Positions 23,901 to 32,904 of a stretch of DNA of 64,000 nt are shown here, in pieces. Within the stretch, counting starts at the first letter, position 1. The number at the start of each line of letters is the position of its first letter. The notes under the pieces are model-generated. The model ran no database searches, was not told where the DNA came from, and saw only the letters and a list, made by a program, of their open reading frames with translations. This stretch comes from Oncomelania hupensis. Its lineage: Eukaryota; Mollusca; Gastropoda; Littorinimorpha; Pomatiopsidae. Location: NCBI GenBank assembly GCA_036898135.1, contig CM072522.1, forward strand, positions 59,655,273-59,719,272, written 5' to 3'. The translations under genes were made by a program, and so were the position numbers.

Positions 23901-26900
23901 AATAATTTTCCGAGTCAAGAATTGACATTTTATAATGTATGTGTATAGCGCCAACAGCCTGTTCACTCCTACTTGCGAGACATCAGGACCTGTCTCCGTC
24001 TGTCCAGGTGACAGGAGAGAGATTGAAGCAATGTGAGACAAAAGGAGAGTCAGCTTTACGCCCTTCGTCTTGACAAAAGACTCTGCTACTTGGTGGACTG
24101 GATTCACCACGCTCCTTGCCGTCGACATTCAGCTTGTGTGCACCTACTCTGGCATCTAGCAGCTCGAAGAAAACTGTTAAGGTACTGTATCATTGTGATT
24201 ATGGAGGTAGACAAGAATTGCACGTGTTTATCCCAGCTCGGCCGAGTAGTGCGGCGATTCAGCCAGTTGGGATTGTGCAAGTTTAACGAAGTTACATGTG
24301 TATGAAAGATTAGAGTGGAAGTTTGAAAAAAATTATGTTGATTATTTATATAAATGACAACTTGAACATATCTGGTTTTGGTGTTTGTCTAAGAGTCCGT
24401 ACGTTTGTGTTAGTTAACAGAGAGTCTAACACGCACGCATATTTCATTTCTAGGAGTAATATATATTTTGCATACACTTACACTAAATATCCGCCCGTTA
24501 CAGAGGTCCTCCTCAAAATAATACTCAACAGGTTGAAACCCCAAGCTGAACAGATCATAGCTGAAGAACAAGCAGGATTCAGGGCAGGGCGAAGTACCAC
24601 TGAGCAGATTTTCAACCTCAGAATAATCTGTGAGAAATACCTACAGCACCAACAACATCTATATCATGTGTTCATAGACTTCAAGAAGGCATTTGACCGA
24701 GTCTGGCATGCAGCTCTATGGGCAACAATGAAAGTGTACAACATCAGCCCTAAAATTATTGAAGTCATCAAAAGCCTGTATGACAAGGCTACCAGTGCAG
24801 TCCTCCACAACAGCGCCATCGGGAACTGGTTCAGAACAACAATCGGTGTGCGTCAAGGATGCCTACTCTCTCCAACACTCTTCAACATCTTCCTAGAGCG
24901 CATCATGTCAGATGCTCTTGCAGACCATGAAGGCACAGTCAGCATAGGGGGTAGAGCAATCTCCAATCTTCGTTTTGCAGATGACATTGATGGATTGGCT
25001 GGAGAGGAACAAGAACTTGAACAGCTGGTACAGAGGCTTGACACCACCTCCAGAGCCTATGGAATGGAAATAAGTGCAGAGAAGACCAACATGATGACCA
25101 ACAACACCAATGGCATCAATACGGACATCAAAGTCCATAGCCAATCCCTCAACACAGTGCATAGCTTCAAATATTTAGGAGCCATTGTATCAGACAATGG
25201 GTCCCGACAGGAAGTCCTCTCCTGGATCGCACAAACAACTGCTGCCCTGACAAGGTTGAAGCCCATTTGGAAAGACAGGACCATCAGTCTACATTCCAAA
25301 GTAAGACTGCTGCGCTCCCTTGTCATCTACATCTTCCTATATGCTTGCGAAGCATGGACCCTCACAGCAGATCTCCAACGAAGAATACAAAGCATGGAGA
25401 TGAGGTGCTACAGAAGACTTTGGGGCATTTCCTATACCCAACACATCACCAACGACGAAGTCCGACAGACCATCACACAAGCCATTGGACAACACGATGA
25501 CCTGCTAACAGTGGTGAAGAAACGGAAACTCCGATGGTATGGCCACGTCACCAGATCATCAGGCCTTGCAAAGACTATTCTGCAAGGCACAGTGCAAGGA
25601 GGTAGAAGAAGAGGGAGACCGAAAAAGAGGTGGGAGGACAACATTCGAGAATGGACTGGTTTGTCACTGAGCGAAGCCATCAGGGCTGCTGAGGACAGAG
25701 AAAGATGGAGTATGCTGGTTAAACGATCATCTGTGGTGCCCCTACGACCTTCGGGTTACGGGACAGGATAGGATAGGATAGGATAGTTAACTGTCACTAT
25801 GTAGCAGTGTTAGCTTAATGCAGTTGCCAACACTATGCGGACATTGTGGTCAGTGACCTTAATCAGTTTCAAGTTCATGCAAAGTATGGACACTTATGTA
25901 CAAAGTAACACTATCATAATAATATAAATAAATGTAAAAGTCAGAAATATTAACTAATAAAGAACTTTCTGGATTCAAATTTTAAATATACTTACTTTCT
26001 GATTGCTTTCCAGGCGAATTGTAAACCTCAGAATTTCCAGAACATTCTAAAAAAGAAAAAAAATCCATAAGTACTCAATGACTGTCAAATTAATGACTGA
26101 CAAATGTGGCAGTGTTAGCTTAACACAGTTTCTTACAAACACTATATGGACATTGTGGTCAGTAACCATAAACTACTATTGTTTATTTATTTATTTACAT
26201 ATTTACATCTGACAATGTTGTTCATACAAAATGGCATGCATCTCCCTTTAGTCGTCGGTTGGTGAATGGACCCTGAATTTCACCAACACTATGTGAATGG
26301 TTGTGTATTCTGTTTTTGTTCAGTTGTTTACTTTCACTGTACCACTATTAGTAGTATAGGAGCAAAATGAGCATGTGATTTTCCTACACATTTCATTATC
26401 ATACTCATAGCAACAAAATATATTTTTAAACTGTGGAAGTATATCTAACTGGTGTTTAAAGTTATTTATGCTTGGTGCATTATTAAGTGAAATAGCTAGA
26501 TTAGTCCAGTTAGTAACAACTCTGCTAGAAAACAAAAACTTCCTATTTTAGTATTGGAATGCTGAATAAATACTTTTCCTTCCAACATTCATGTAAAGAA
26601 AAAACAAACATCAGAACTGATAATTAATTTGAATTAACCAACGTGAGTCTGAATCAACAATGGAAGGAAACAAAGTAGAATTAGATCTAGAACAGTGCTG
26701 TCAGTAGAAGAGGGATGGAGACGCAGCATGCCATGAAAGTGGCACTAGCTTCAATGGACTCTCCACAGAAAAAGGGAAGAAAAAATGTTGAATTTTCACT
26801 GACAGCATCCATGGTTTTCTCATAATAATGGCACAAATACATAAGCACTCAAAGTAAATAATTAACAAACGAAAAATCAACTAAAGCACAGCAACTTACC

Positions 26901-26942
26901 AGTGGCTCTTTTCAATTCAAGATGGCGACGAGTTGTGCACAT
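20032..26942 (-). CDS. Small three-exon gene with a Myb/SANT-like C-terminal domain
   Basis: Three coding exons on the minus strand join in frame: 26942-26900 (ATG to donor GTAAGT), 26046-25996 (51 bp, pyrimidine-tract acceptor, donor GTAAGT) and 20240-20032 (acceptor TTTTTCTGCAG, stop TAA). Phases are 1, 1 and end, and each junction closes a codon (G|AA, A|AG). The product would be 100 residues. Residues ~35-99 begin [20 protein letters not shown] and continue [11 protein letters not shown] and [13 protein letters not shown]. That layout (RRPWS-E, GK, EPVL, W-IK-FV-N) is a Myb/SANT-like tail I know from uncharacterised animal proteins, often at the end of longer proteins. Function unknown; DNA or chromatin binding is inference. 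Intron 1 holds a LINE fragment and intron 2 an antisense RTE element. The start is uncertain: the frame stays open upstream of the ATG and position -3 is C, so further 5' exons are possible. Confidence 0.7.
20241..21251. other. Intron 2 sequence (minus gene) with GA microsatellite
   Basis: Mostly unassigned AT-rich DNA. A (GA)n block at about 20799-20910 ends in a G-run. 21242-21251 is TAGTTAACTG, the left target duplication of the RTE element. Confidence 0.6.
21418..23346 (+). CDS. RTE ORF, endonuclease and N-terminal RT part
   Basis: 642 codons. The endonuclease spans roughly residues 80-330, with [31 protein letters not shown] and SDHDLVMM in order, the expected catalytic set of an AP-like nuclease. 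A basic linker ([20 protein letters not shown]) and the start of the RT ([39 protein letters not shown]) follow. The frame then breaks at an A deletion near 23330, where sequence quality drops sharply. A better continuation of the same protein starts at 24506. The upstream ~80 residues are not recognisable, so the true start may be downstream of the first ATG. Confidence 0.85.
   Translation: MCSGPRRATLYSWISAVANSLERIGHRQVFLPKTHYMMTQSTNSIPDRSSPGTRTAPSVGHQDGGVKYATDGQFSKIRTRNNIAIGTWNVRTLTAEGKLEELAHELDHYRWNVLGISELRWKGLGEAMTDKGHKLYFSGRDDRHEHGVGFLVHKKILATVMGCRPVSSRLITIRLRAAGFNITIIQAYAPTSDYDDSEVEDFYENLQAVLDQVPKKDIVIVQGDWNAKVGQDAHHNWGDTCGPHCNNETNDRGLRLLEFARYNNLVLANTLGLHKNSRRWTWHSPGGEHHNQIDYIMVKKRFRSSTNIGKTRTFPGADIGSDHDLVMMSFRLHLKRVNTAKCTRLKFDLDKLQDPEVAELFQATIGGKFAPLLIWGAGEVDVNTMTTTFNSAATDAATEILGMHRPKKKPWITPELLDLCDKRREMKKKKNTSQGADVYRKINNDIRKGMRTAKENWIEDQYQEIENSLNKNNSKKAYQTVKRLTSVKQPKVSTIQSKSGICLTEEQEVLDRWTEYCSDLYNYTPNGDPSVLACPENREEEEILPILREEVEAAVQALKKGKSAVVDNIPAELLQAGGEAMIDALTIICNKIWQSGEWPIPWTQSLVITLPKKGNLQECENYRTISLISHPSKVLLKIYSTG
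23327..24505 (+). pseudogene. Decayed duplicate of the RTE RT region plus unassigned insert
   Basis: 23327-23850 follows, piece by piece, the RT sequence at 24510-25110 but with many small deletions and substitutions (for example GATGACATTGATGGATTTAC, then ATGATGACCAACAA). 23850-24505 has no match within the window. The joins lie at the shared AGGTCCTCCTCAAAAT (23318-23333 and 24506-24521), so removing one copy and the insert would restore element continuity. Confidence 0.75.
24506..25771 (+). CDS. RTE ORF, main RT domain and C-terminus
   Basis: Open frame covering the rest of the [64 protein letters not shown] (catalytic FADD) and [12 protein letters not shown]. The RTE C-terminus follows ([44 protein letters not shown]). 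It ends with a stop just before the GGATA tail. The frame also extends upstream to 24323 through unrelated sequence; that part is not RTE. With the 5' half it would make one typical RTE polyprotein; as it stands the element is broken. Confidence 0.87.
   Translation, partial: VLLKIILNRLKPQAEQIIAEEQAGFRAGRSTTEQIFNLRIICEKYLQHQQHLYHVFIDFKKAFDRVWHAALWATMKVYNISPKIIEVIKSLYDKATSAVLHNSAIGNWFRTTIGVRQGCLLSPTLFNIFLERIMSDALADHEGTVSIGGRAISNLRFADDIDGLAGEEQELEQLVQRLDTTSRAYGMEISAEKTNMMTNNTNGINTDIKVHSQSLNTVHSFKYLGAIVSDNGSRQEVLSWIAQTTAALTRLKPIWKDRTISLHSKVRLLRSLVIYIFLYACEAWTLTADLQRRIQSMEMRCYRRLWGISYTQHITNDEVRQTITQAIGQHDDLLTVVKKRKLRWYGHVTRSSGLAKTILQGTVQGGRRRGRPKKRWEDNIREWTGLSLSEAIRAAEDRERWSMLVKRSSVVPLRPSGYGTG
25801..26171. 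repeat. Duplicated ~65-bp segment flanking exon 2
   Basis: 25801-25866 and 26105-26171 share GCAGTGTTAGCTTAA and GGACATTGTGGTCAGT in the same order. The 51-bp exon 2 of the Myb-like gene lies between the copies. Confidence 0.75.
25996..26046 (-). CDS. Myb-like gene, exon 2 (51 bp)
   Basis: Acceptor TTTTCTTTTTTAG and donor GTAAGTATA flank 51 bp that, in the required phase, read [16 protein letters not shown] without a stop. Two leading and one trailing base complete split codons with exons 1 and 3. Consensus splice sites plus exact phase agreement are the evidence. Confidence 0.68.
26180..26540 (-). pseudogene. LINE ORF2 C-terminal fragment in intron 1
   Basis: Minus frame 26535-26320 gives [18 protein letters not shown] and INNFKHQLD, matching the final block of jockey/CR1-like ORF2 proteins. 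It is followed at left by a TTTATTTATTTA-containing 3' UTR. No RT core remains. Confidence 0.65.
26900..26942 (-). CDS. Myb-like gene, exon 1 (coding part)
   Basis: ATG at 26942-26940, then TGC ACA ACT CGT and on to ACT G|gtaagt; the product starts [14 protein letters not shown]. The donor is consensus. The frame is also open upstream, so this could instead be an internal exon extension. Confidence 0.55.
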
Positions 26943-27242
26943 TTGTTTTAAAAAACTAGCCACCCTCTCTCTCCTTGGTGTGTGAATTGACGTATACTTT
27001 TTACAGCACAAATGCTGCCGGAATACACACACGTGTGTAAAAGGTCGTGTGTGACGTACAATGAATTTTCCGCTTTATGCTGCCTAAACCAATCACAGCT
27101 CGGATTATAATTTATGCATATTTTAGAGGTTAGGGAGTTCAAAAATCGCAATTGTGCATTATGCGGTCGGCAGCATAATGAGCGCGGCAGTATAACGTGA
27201 GTGTGTAACCATACGATTGGCAGCCTAACGGGGTCAACACCT
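26943..27242. other. Upstream of the Myb-like gene
   Basis: Contains a palindromic CACACACGTGTGTG (27026-27039) and a region around 27165-27240 whose complement resembles 13855-13905. No TATA box is evident on the minus strand. A 102-codon minus frame here is not supported by any motif. Confidence 0.4.
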
Positions 27243-27254
27243 ACGCACACACAC

Positions 27255-27291
<37 letters not shown>
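27243..27291. repeat. (CA)n then (GA)n microsatellite
   Basis: Short CACACA run followed by about 16 GA units (27257-27290). Confidence 0.92.
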
Positions 27292-27295
<4 letters not shown>

Positions 27296-27387
27296 TCGTG
27301 AAGGTCGATGGAAATAATAACCTGTTACCGGGCAAAGACCTAGTGGTACAAAGGTTCTTCCGAAATTTAACAGATCACAAAGTCAAG

Positions 27388-27668
27388 TAAAAGGTAAAAA
27401 GGTAAAGGTAGTCCCGTAGCCTTGTGGCCGTAGGGGAGCGTGATGTTGGAGATCACACTTATCTTGGGCCAGCGTAATGAGGGTGATGCTCATCTTCCCC
27501 ACCCTCAAGAGAGTAGGTACTCAATCACAGTTGAGGCAACTGGGGGCGTTGTTATTTGTCGCTTCACGTTGCGGTCACCCATCCAAGTGCTAACCGCACT
27601 GGACGGTGCTTAACTTGCGACACAGTAGGGAGTGCTCCAACCATTGCACTATCCGACACCCCGACACA
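27388..27668 (-). mobile_element. 5S rRNA-derived SINE
   Basis: Read on minus, the head contains CAAGTTAAGCACCGTC (about 27601-27616) and CACTTGGATGGGTGACCG (about 27571-27588). These are the 5S rRNA A-box-side sequence and its C box in the correct order and spacing. The body ends in an ACCTTTACCTTTTTACC tail at 27388-27405. Just upstream of the 5S part, GATAGTGCAATGGTTGG looks tRNA-A-box-like, so the head may be chimeric. This matches the architecture of 5S-derived SINEs (SINE3 class) in animals. It is too altered to be a 5S gene. Confidence 0.8.
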
Positions 27669-27884
27669 TCCGACATCCGACAAAGTCGTCCAACTGTAAA
27701 ATGCAATGTCCCAAGGAAACACAGTCCGGAGTAACAGGTCCTTTTAAAATTAACAATCACTATTGTTCTACAAGAATAAAACGCTATAACAAAAATAACC
27801 TTCTTTAATATAAATCGATCCATTCGTTGGCTTATGCACCTATTGATAACAACAATGTTGATTTTAATGATAGCTCCGCAGCAA

Positions 27885-27985
27885 AAGCGCCTCGGGCGGC
27901 TTGATTAATTTCCTGTATCAGCCAGCGCCTTGAGCAGCTCTAGAGCTAAAAAACAAAATGCGCCTATAAGTACGATTTATTTACA
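27885..27985 (+). mobile_element. SINE-B 3' end
   Basis: CGCCTCGGGCGGCTTGA, CTGTATCAGCCAGCGCCTTG and GCAGCTCTAGAGCT, then TGCGCCTATAAGTACGATTT: the last ~90 bp of SINE-B. Confidence 0.8.
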
Positions 27986-28856
27986 AAGTTCAAAATAAAT
28001 CGTCGCTGGATTAATTGTGTGGACAATTTTGCCCTAATAACGATCTTGTGAATGACGTAGTCTTGGGTGTTTGTGGCTGCAATAAGTGGTGGTTCACCCG
28101 TCCCCTATACGCTTAATGTGTCCGTGGAATTAAATTTTAGTTTTAAAAAAAAATGTGGCTGCATACGTGAAAGGTCTTTGCACTGGTTATGACCTCGCGG
28201 AGAACATGAACTCTTTGTCGTGGGTACGACCTCGTTAATGACATAAGGTCTTGGACCTGAGTTCAACATCTCGAAAAGAAATGCGAGGTGACGTAAGGAG
28301 AAAAAAGAAGAAGAAGAAGAATGGGGGAAGAGGGTGGGAAAGAAGAAGAAGAAGAAGAAGAAGAAGAACAACAACAACAACAATAACAACAATAACAACA
28401 ACGACAACAACAACAATGATAACAACAACTGCTACTACAATAATAGCAACAACAACAAATGTAATAAAATAATTTAGAATAATATCGTGATGCCTCTTTT
28501 GGACCAGGATGTGGGCAAGGCATTCTGGACTATAATGTACACATTTATAATTGTGTTGGAAAAGTGAGTTATAATCTGGTAGATAAAAAAAGGAATTAAA
28601 AAAACAAACTAAAAATGCTCATCGACGATGTTAGTCTAGCATGTATTATATAATGCAAGACTTAAGTTTAGACACCTAGCACGGAAATTTTAGCCACATA
28701 ACTGAGTGGTCGTAAACGCGTTATCACCAACGGATAATAAGTAATTTTAAAGTGCCGGTCGTCACAAGGGAGACTCAAAAGCAAAATAAATAATTCGTTT
28801 TTGGTTCACCCGCATCTGATTATGAGTGAGAAAGAAAGCAATATCCACACACACAT
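27986..28856. other. Intergenic DNA with degenerate 'ACCTCG' repeat and (GAA)n/(CAA)n
   Basis: 28185-28290 carries loosely repeated TTATGACCTCGCGGAGAACA-type units also seen at 30000-30345. 28300-28372 is GAA-rich and 28373-28460 CAA-rich. The remainder is unassigned. Confidence 0.5.
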
Positions 28857-28930
28857 TACATGACATGGTTAATGGTTTAGGTCCAGCGGAATCTACACAC
28901 ACATACACACACATACACACGCACACACAT
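28857..28930 (-). mobile_element. Family A tail fragment beside (CA)n
   Basis: ATTACATGACATGGTTAATG then GTTTAGGTCCAGCGGA, a ~38-bp minus fragment, followed by CACACA repeats to 28930. Confidence 0.65.
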
Positions 28931-29165
28931 GAATGAACATTGAGGTTTAAAGACTACACCCACCATTGGCGATATGGCAGACAGGGGTAATCATCCCAGG
29001 ATAGAGAGGGTAAGGACCTATAAATCAACACTGAACCGCCAGAGCAATCATACTGCCAATACTTACAGTGAAATTGGCCACATTTTTTCTTGTCCACCAC
29101 GGAAGTGGACCCTGGGCCAATCGGTGTGCCAGGCGAACGCTCTCCCACTGTGGGACAAATCCAAA
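28931..29165 (-). mobile_element. SINE-D copy
   Basis: Shares, in order, GAATGAACATTGAGG, CATTGGCGATATGGCAGAC, CAACACTGAACCGCCAGAGC and AATCATACTG with the copy at 58652-58860. The right end in minus orientation (CAGTGGGAGAGCGTTCGCC) is a tRNA-like head with A-box-type sequence and a decayed B box. Confidence 0.78.
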
Positions 29166-29194
29166 CTACTTTGGTTTCCTCACGTGAAAGCTAC

Positions 29195-29385
29195 TTTAAA
29201 ATGACCCATTTTGAAACGTCCCCGTGAAAAATCCCTTTAAAATGACCCAGTTTGACCACCTCCCCGCCACAGATCCCTTTAAAATGATCCATAGTGACCA
29301 CCTCCCTGCCACAGATCCCTTTAAAATAACCCATTGTGACCATCTCCCGCCACAGATCCCTTTAAAATGCACTGTGAGTGTTGCC
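29195..29385. repeat. ~42-51-bp minisatellite
   Basis: About four units containing CCCTTTAAAATGACCCA and GACCACCTCCCCGCCACAGA. Confidence 0.88.
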
Positions 29386-29484
29386 TCACTGAAGAAAGCT
29401 TTTAACAAAACAACAACAAAAATCTCATTCCAAAGTAAAGTTGTTTTTTTTTTTAATCAATAAATAGTTCTTGTGGCTATTACT

Positions 29485-29685
29485 AGGTACGGCCGCTCTG
29501 CCGCTCTAGCACTAACAATGTCTACTAGACGGTCTTTTACAGTATTGATGTGCCGCTCTACCGCTCTAGCACTAACAATGTCTACTAGACGGTATTTTAC
29601 AGTATTGATGTGCCGCTCTACGGCTCTAGCACTAACAATGTCTACTAGACGGTCTTTTACCGTATTGATGTGCCGTTCAACTTAG
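29485..29685. repeat. 60-bp minisatellite, about 3.4 copies
   Basis: Unit contains CTCTAGCACTAACAATGTCT and ACTAGACGGTCTTTTACAGT. Period 60 keeps a 70-codon frame open; not a gene. Confidence 0.92.
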
Positions 29686-29699
29686 AGGAAATCAACCCC

Positions 29700-30344
29700 T
29701 GTCAGAACAGACATGGAGAATTCAAACTTTGGCTGTTGGTTTGAGCAACTAAAGCCCACTTTATAATTGTTTAATGTAAAAACAAAAACGTCAAATATTA
29801 GGAGAAATCTGTTTTGGCAAAAATACAAACATTCTTCAACTTGGGGCTTTTAAACATTTATTTTTTGTTAACCAATCAGACTTTATGTTATGTTAATGTT
29901 TTTTATACACACAATCATACCATAATGATGTCCATCCTAAGTATGGATTGAGAGTAATAATCTCACAAACACAGCTTTTTCACCAAGTTAGGACTTTGAT
30001 TGAAGCGTGGTCTTCACCCAGGCTACAACCTCACTAATATGTTCAAACCTTTGTCCGGGTTACGACCTCGCGAATGACGTGACGTGGTCTTGCGTCTTTT
30101 GCCCAGACCTAAAGACTTAAACGAGGTCATTACCTCAAGAATGTCAAGACTCTTTCACCCAGGTTTAATGTCACCTCGTGGTACGAATTCGCGAATGACG
30201 TGCGACCTGTGCCCAGGTTATTTGTCCTAGTGGCTGGAGTGAGAGGTTTTTGTCCTGGTCGCGAACATGAACCTTTGTTCCTTGGTTATGACCTCGTATA
30301 TGGCAAAATGCCTTTGCCTTGGTTTCAACCGCTTGAACAAAAGT
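29700..30344. repeat. Unassigned then degenerate 'GACCTCGCGAATGACGTG' repeat
   Basis: 29700-29995 shows nothing recognised. From about 30000 to 30344, imperfect ~50-bp units carry TTACGACCTCGCGAATGACG or relatives (30058, 30140, 30186, 30286). Confidence 0.55.
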
Positions 30345-30783
30345 GCGAGGTGATAATTATAATGAACCACACAAACAAATAAACAAAGAAGCAGCTAAGG
30401 TTATGTGATAATTATAATAAACAACACCAACAAACAAACAAAGAAGCAGCTAAGGTTAGGTGATAATTATAATAAACAACACCAACAAACAAACAAAGAA
30501 GCAGCTAAGGTTAGGTGATAATTATAATAAACAACACCAACAAAAAAAGAAGCAGCTAAGGTTAGGTGATAATTATAATAAACAACACCAACAAACAAAC
30601 AAAGAAGCAGCTAAGGTTATGTGATAATTATAATAAACAACACCAACAAACAAACAAAGAAGCAGCTAAGGTTAGGTGATAATTATAATAAACAACACCA
30701 ACAAACAAACAAAGAAGCAGCTAAGGTTAGGTGATAATTATAATAAACAACACCAACAAACAAAGGAGCAGCTAAGGTTAGGT
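30345..30783. repeat. 54-bp minisatellite, about eight copies
   Basis: Unit AAGAAGCAGCTAAGGTTAGG + TGATAATTATAATAAACAAC + ACCAACAAACAAAC, very homogeneous, with small deletions in some copies. Confidence 0.95.
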
Positions 30784-30910
30784 GCGCAAGATAAAAGTGG
30801 CCAATTTTCACTGTTCAATATGATTGCTCATGTGGTTCAGTGTTGATTTAGGTCCTTATCTCTTCTTTCCTGGAGGGTATATTCCCGTCTGCCATTGTCG
30901 CGAAAATATG
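30784..30910 (+). mobile_element. SINE-D copy lacking its head
   Basis: The complement of this segment follows SINE-D: GGCAGACGGGAATATACCC, AAATCAACACTGAACCACA, GAGCAATCATATTGAACAGTG. The head side abuts the 54-bp array. Confidence 0.75.
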
Positions 30911-31894
30911 CGTCTCTTCTATCAGCAACGGTGCATCGTTTGTTTTGTTTTTCATGTTGTTCAAAATAACAATGATTGGTTACCTTTAAAGTCTTCAGTC
31001 TTGATAGAATTCCAATGTATGTGTTTTGACTTTGGCGTATCATACGTCATAGACCGATTGCGTCATAGTAGACGTAAACAAAAGACTTCACTGAGAGAAG
31101 AGCTTGCGACTCAGGGAGACATCGCTACCGTAAACATCCAACATGGCATAACAAGTGCAAGGCACACCAGTTGAAAAAATCGATCAAGGAGGATACCGAG
31201 AGGTACCTTAGGTGCACTGTGAGTCAGCCGGGTGGGAGTGACCATCAGCTTTCACTGACTCAGAGGTCCAGTGACCAAGGTCGTCAACTGGTCGTTATCG
31301 TGGGGGAGACCATTTGCTTTCACGAACCGTTGGGTTCAATTCTTCATGCGCCATCGTGGGTACGTGTTCAGCTAGGCTATACTAGGCTAACAGATGCCAG
31401 ATAGATAGCTATATAGGTAAACATAAACAATAATACCAATATGTTTTATTCCATGTTAGTTAGTTTATTTTCGTGTGAAATAAGTGTAACTTTTCCATCA
31501 TTGTTTCTATATTTTTAGCCTCAGCACATGATTCTAGACCGATTCTTATATCTTTTAGACTTCATCTCACAGCGTTGATAGATATATGTTTATGTTCAGA
31601 TATAAGATCTCTTGCAGAGGATCGGGTTTGGAGAGCACTTGGCAGAAGTGTTTGTTTATGTCATTGTATGTAAGGCATGAAAGTGGAAGCATGAAAGAAG
31701 GATCATCAGTCATCTCATCTATCATTCAGCATCAACTATCATTATACAACATGTTTAATGCTTCGACGAACGAAGAACATTACAGTATAGTTGTGGTTCG
31801 TTATAGAAAATTCATATCTGGGACATTAGGTCACTCCCTGATCGTTTCAGGCGCAACAAGGGAAGGCCGGGAGTTGTGTGACAACCTTCCGAGG
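30911..31894. other. Unassigned intergenic DNA
   Basis: Frames at 30824-31174 and 31586-31954 are open, but the first starts inside SINE-D and the second ends inside a repeat shared with 36678. Neither has a recognisable domain. No gene called. Confidence 0.4.
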
Positions 31895-31962
31895 CTCAGT
31901 GACCTCGCAAGTACTGAGATGCTCCTAGTGCAAAGCATAGCAATAGCACGTTAACGAACTTT
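31895..31962 (+). repeat. 68-bp direct repeat, left copy
   Basis: Starts CTCAGTGACCTCGCAAGTAC and ends GCACGTTAACGAACTTT. Appears identical to 36678-36745; the two bracket ~4.7 kb of nested LINE sequence. Confidence 0.9.
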
Positions 31963-32112
31963 GTCGGGGGACAACAACCTCAAGGTGTCGAGAACATCAC
32001 GGCAAAACCAACGACAAGAGAGCAGTAAAAGAGACAGTGACTTCATATAACCTCAACGTTTTCATCATCATTGGAAATGAGAAAAAAAATGAAAATAAAT
32101 AAAATAAAATAA

Positions 32113-32867
32113 ATGAAAATAAATGAAAAAGTCTATACATTAGCAAGGATAATGCCCTTACTTCATTGGAGAAAATTGGCTTGCGCAAAGTACATTGTGA
32201 GAGCAAAAGCAGTCCTGAATTACAACAAAGAAGAGATATTGTTAAGATCAGACACAGACTTCCCTAAACATGCAAAAAAAAGTTTCTTCTTTTCAAACAA
32301 TTGCAACGTATACAAAAGACTTTATAAAAACTGTTCAAGAAGATTTCGTAGCTCTAGATCCAATTTCCTCTACGTCTCCATTCCCACCGTGGGAACTTAA
32401 AACAGCCTATTTTGATATTCATTATTGTACAGAAAATAAATCTAATAATGCAGCCATTCTGGCCACAAAGGCTCGATTACACCTGAAAAGCAAATATTAT
32501 CAACATTTAAAAATGTATACAGATGGTTCTGTGCTAGAATCATCCGATGCAGGAGCGGCATATGTTATACCAGAATTCAATGTAAAAGAATCTTTTTATT
32601 TAGGTAAGGGGATTTCGATTTTCACTGCAGAATTAATAGCAGTTTTAATGGCGCTAAGCAAAATGGAAAGTTTGTCTACAAATATTTTGCAAATTGTTGT
32701 GTGTGTAGATTCAATGACCGTCCTAGAGGCATTGCAATCAAACAAGTCTAAGGAAAGAAAAGAAATTGTTATTGAAATAAAGCATCAAATTAACAATTTA
32801 ATTATTAACGGAACAGATGTAAGTTTCTGCTGGATACCGTCACATAGTGGGTTACTCTATAATGACT
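32113..32867 (+). pseudogene. LINE ORF2 C-terminus with RNase H domain, 5' part
   Basis: Frame 32113-32280 (LHWRKLACAKYIVRAK) shifts at an A-run (about 32274-32281) into frame 32270-32867. The latter encodes an RNase H: KMYTDGSVLES (first catalytic Asp), FTAELIAVLMAL (Glu), VVCVDSMTVLEAL (Asp) and FCWIPSHSGLLYND (late His/Asp region). An RNase H after the RT is characteristic of I/LOA-like and some other LINE clades. The frame is cut after YND by the LINE insertion at 32868. Confidence 0.8.
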
Positions 32868-32904
32868 GGTGCTTCAAATTTGAACTCCAAGGTTATTGCA
32901 TTGA

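Larger units (their letters stand above)
21252..25783 (+). mobile_element. RTE-clade LINE, near full length, internally disrupted
   Basis: The ends are set by a 10-bp duplication, TAGTTAACTG, at 21242-21251 and 25784-25793, and by a GGATA tandem tail (25765-25783). The 5' region contains GTCGTAAGAGGCGACTAA (21302-21319). A single ORF with an AP endonuclease and an RT follows. It is interrupted at 23327-24505 by a decayed RT duplicate plus ~650 bp of unassigned sequence. Antisense to the host gene, within its intron 2. Confidence 0.88.

Noticed and set aside
26948..27256. 102-codon minus frame upstream of the Myb-like gene
   Set aside because: Different frame from the spliced gene, overlaps repeats, no motif.
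27571..27616. A 5S rRNA gene
   Set aside because: Only the internal promoter half is 5S-like; flanks and tail are those of a SINE.
31586..31954. 122-codon plus frame as a host gene
   Set aside because: No recognisable domain, and its end lies in the 68-bp repeat also found at 36678; no splice or paralogue support.
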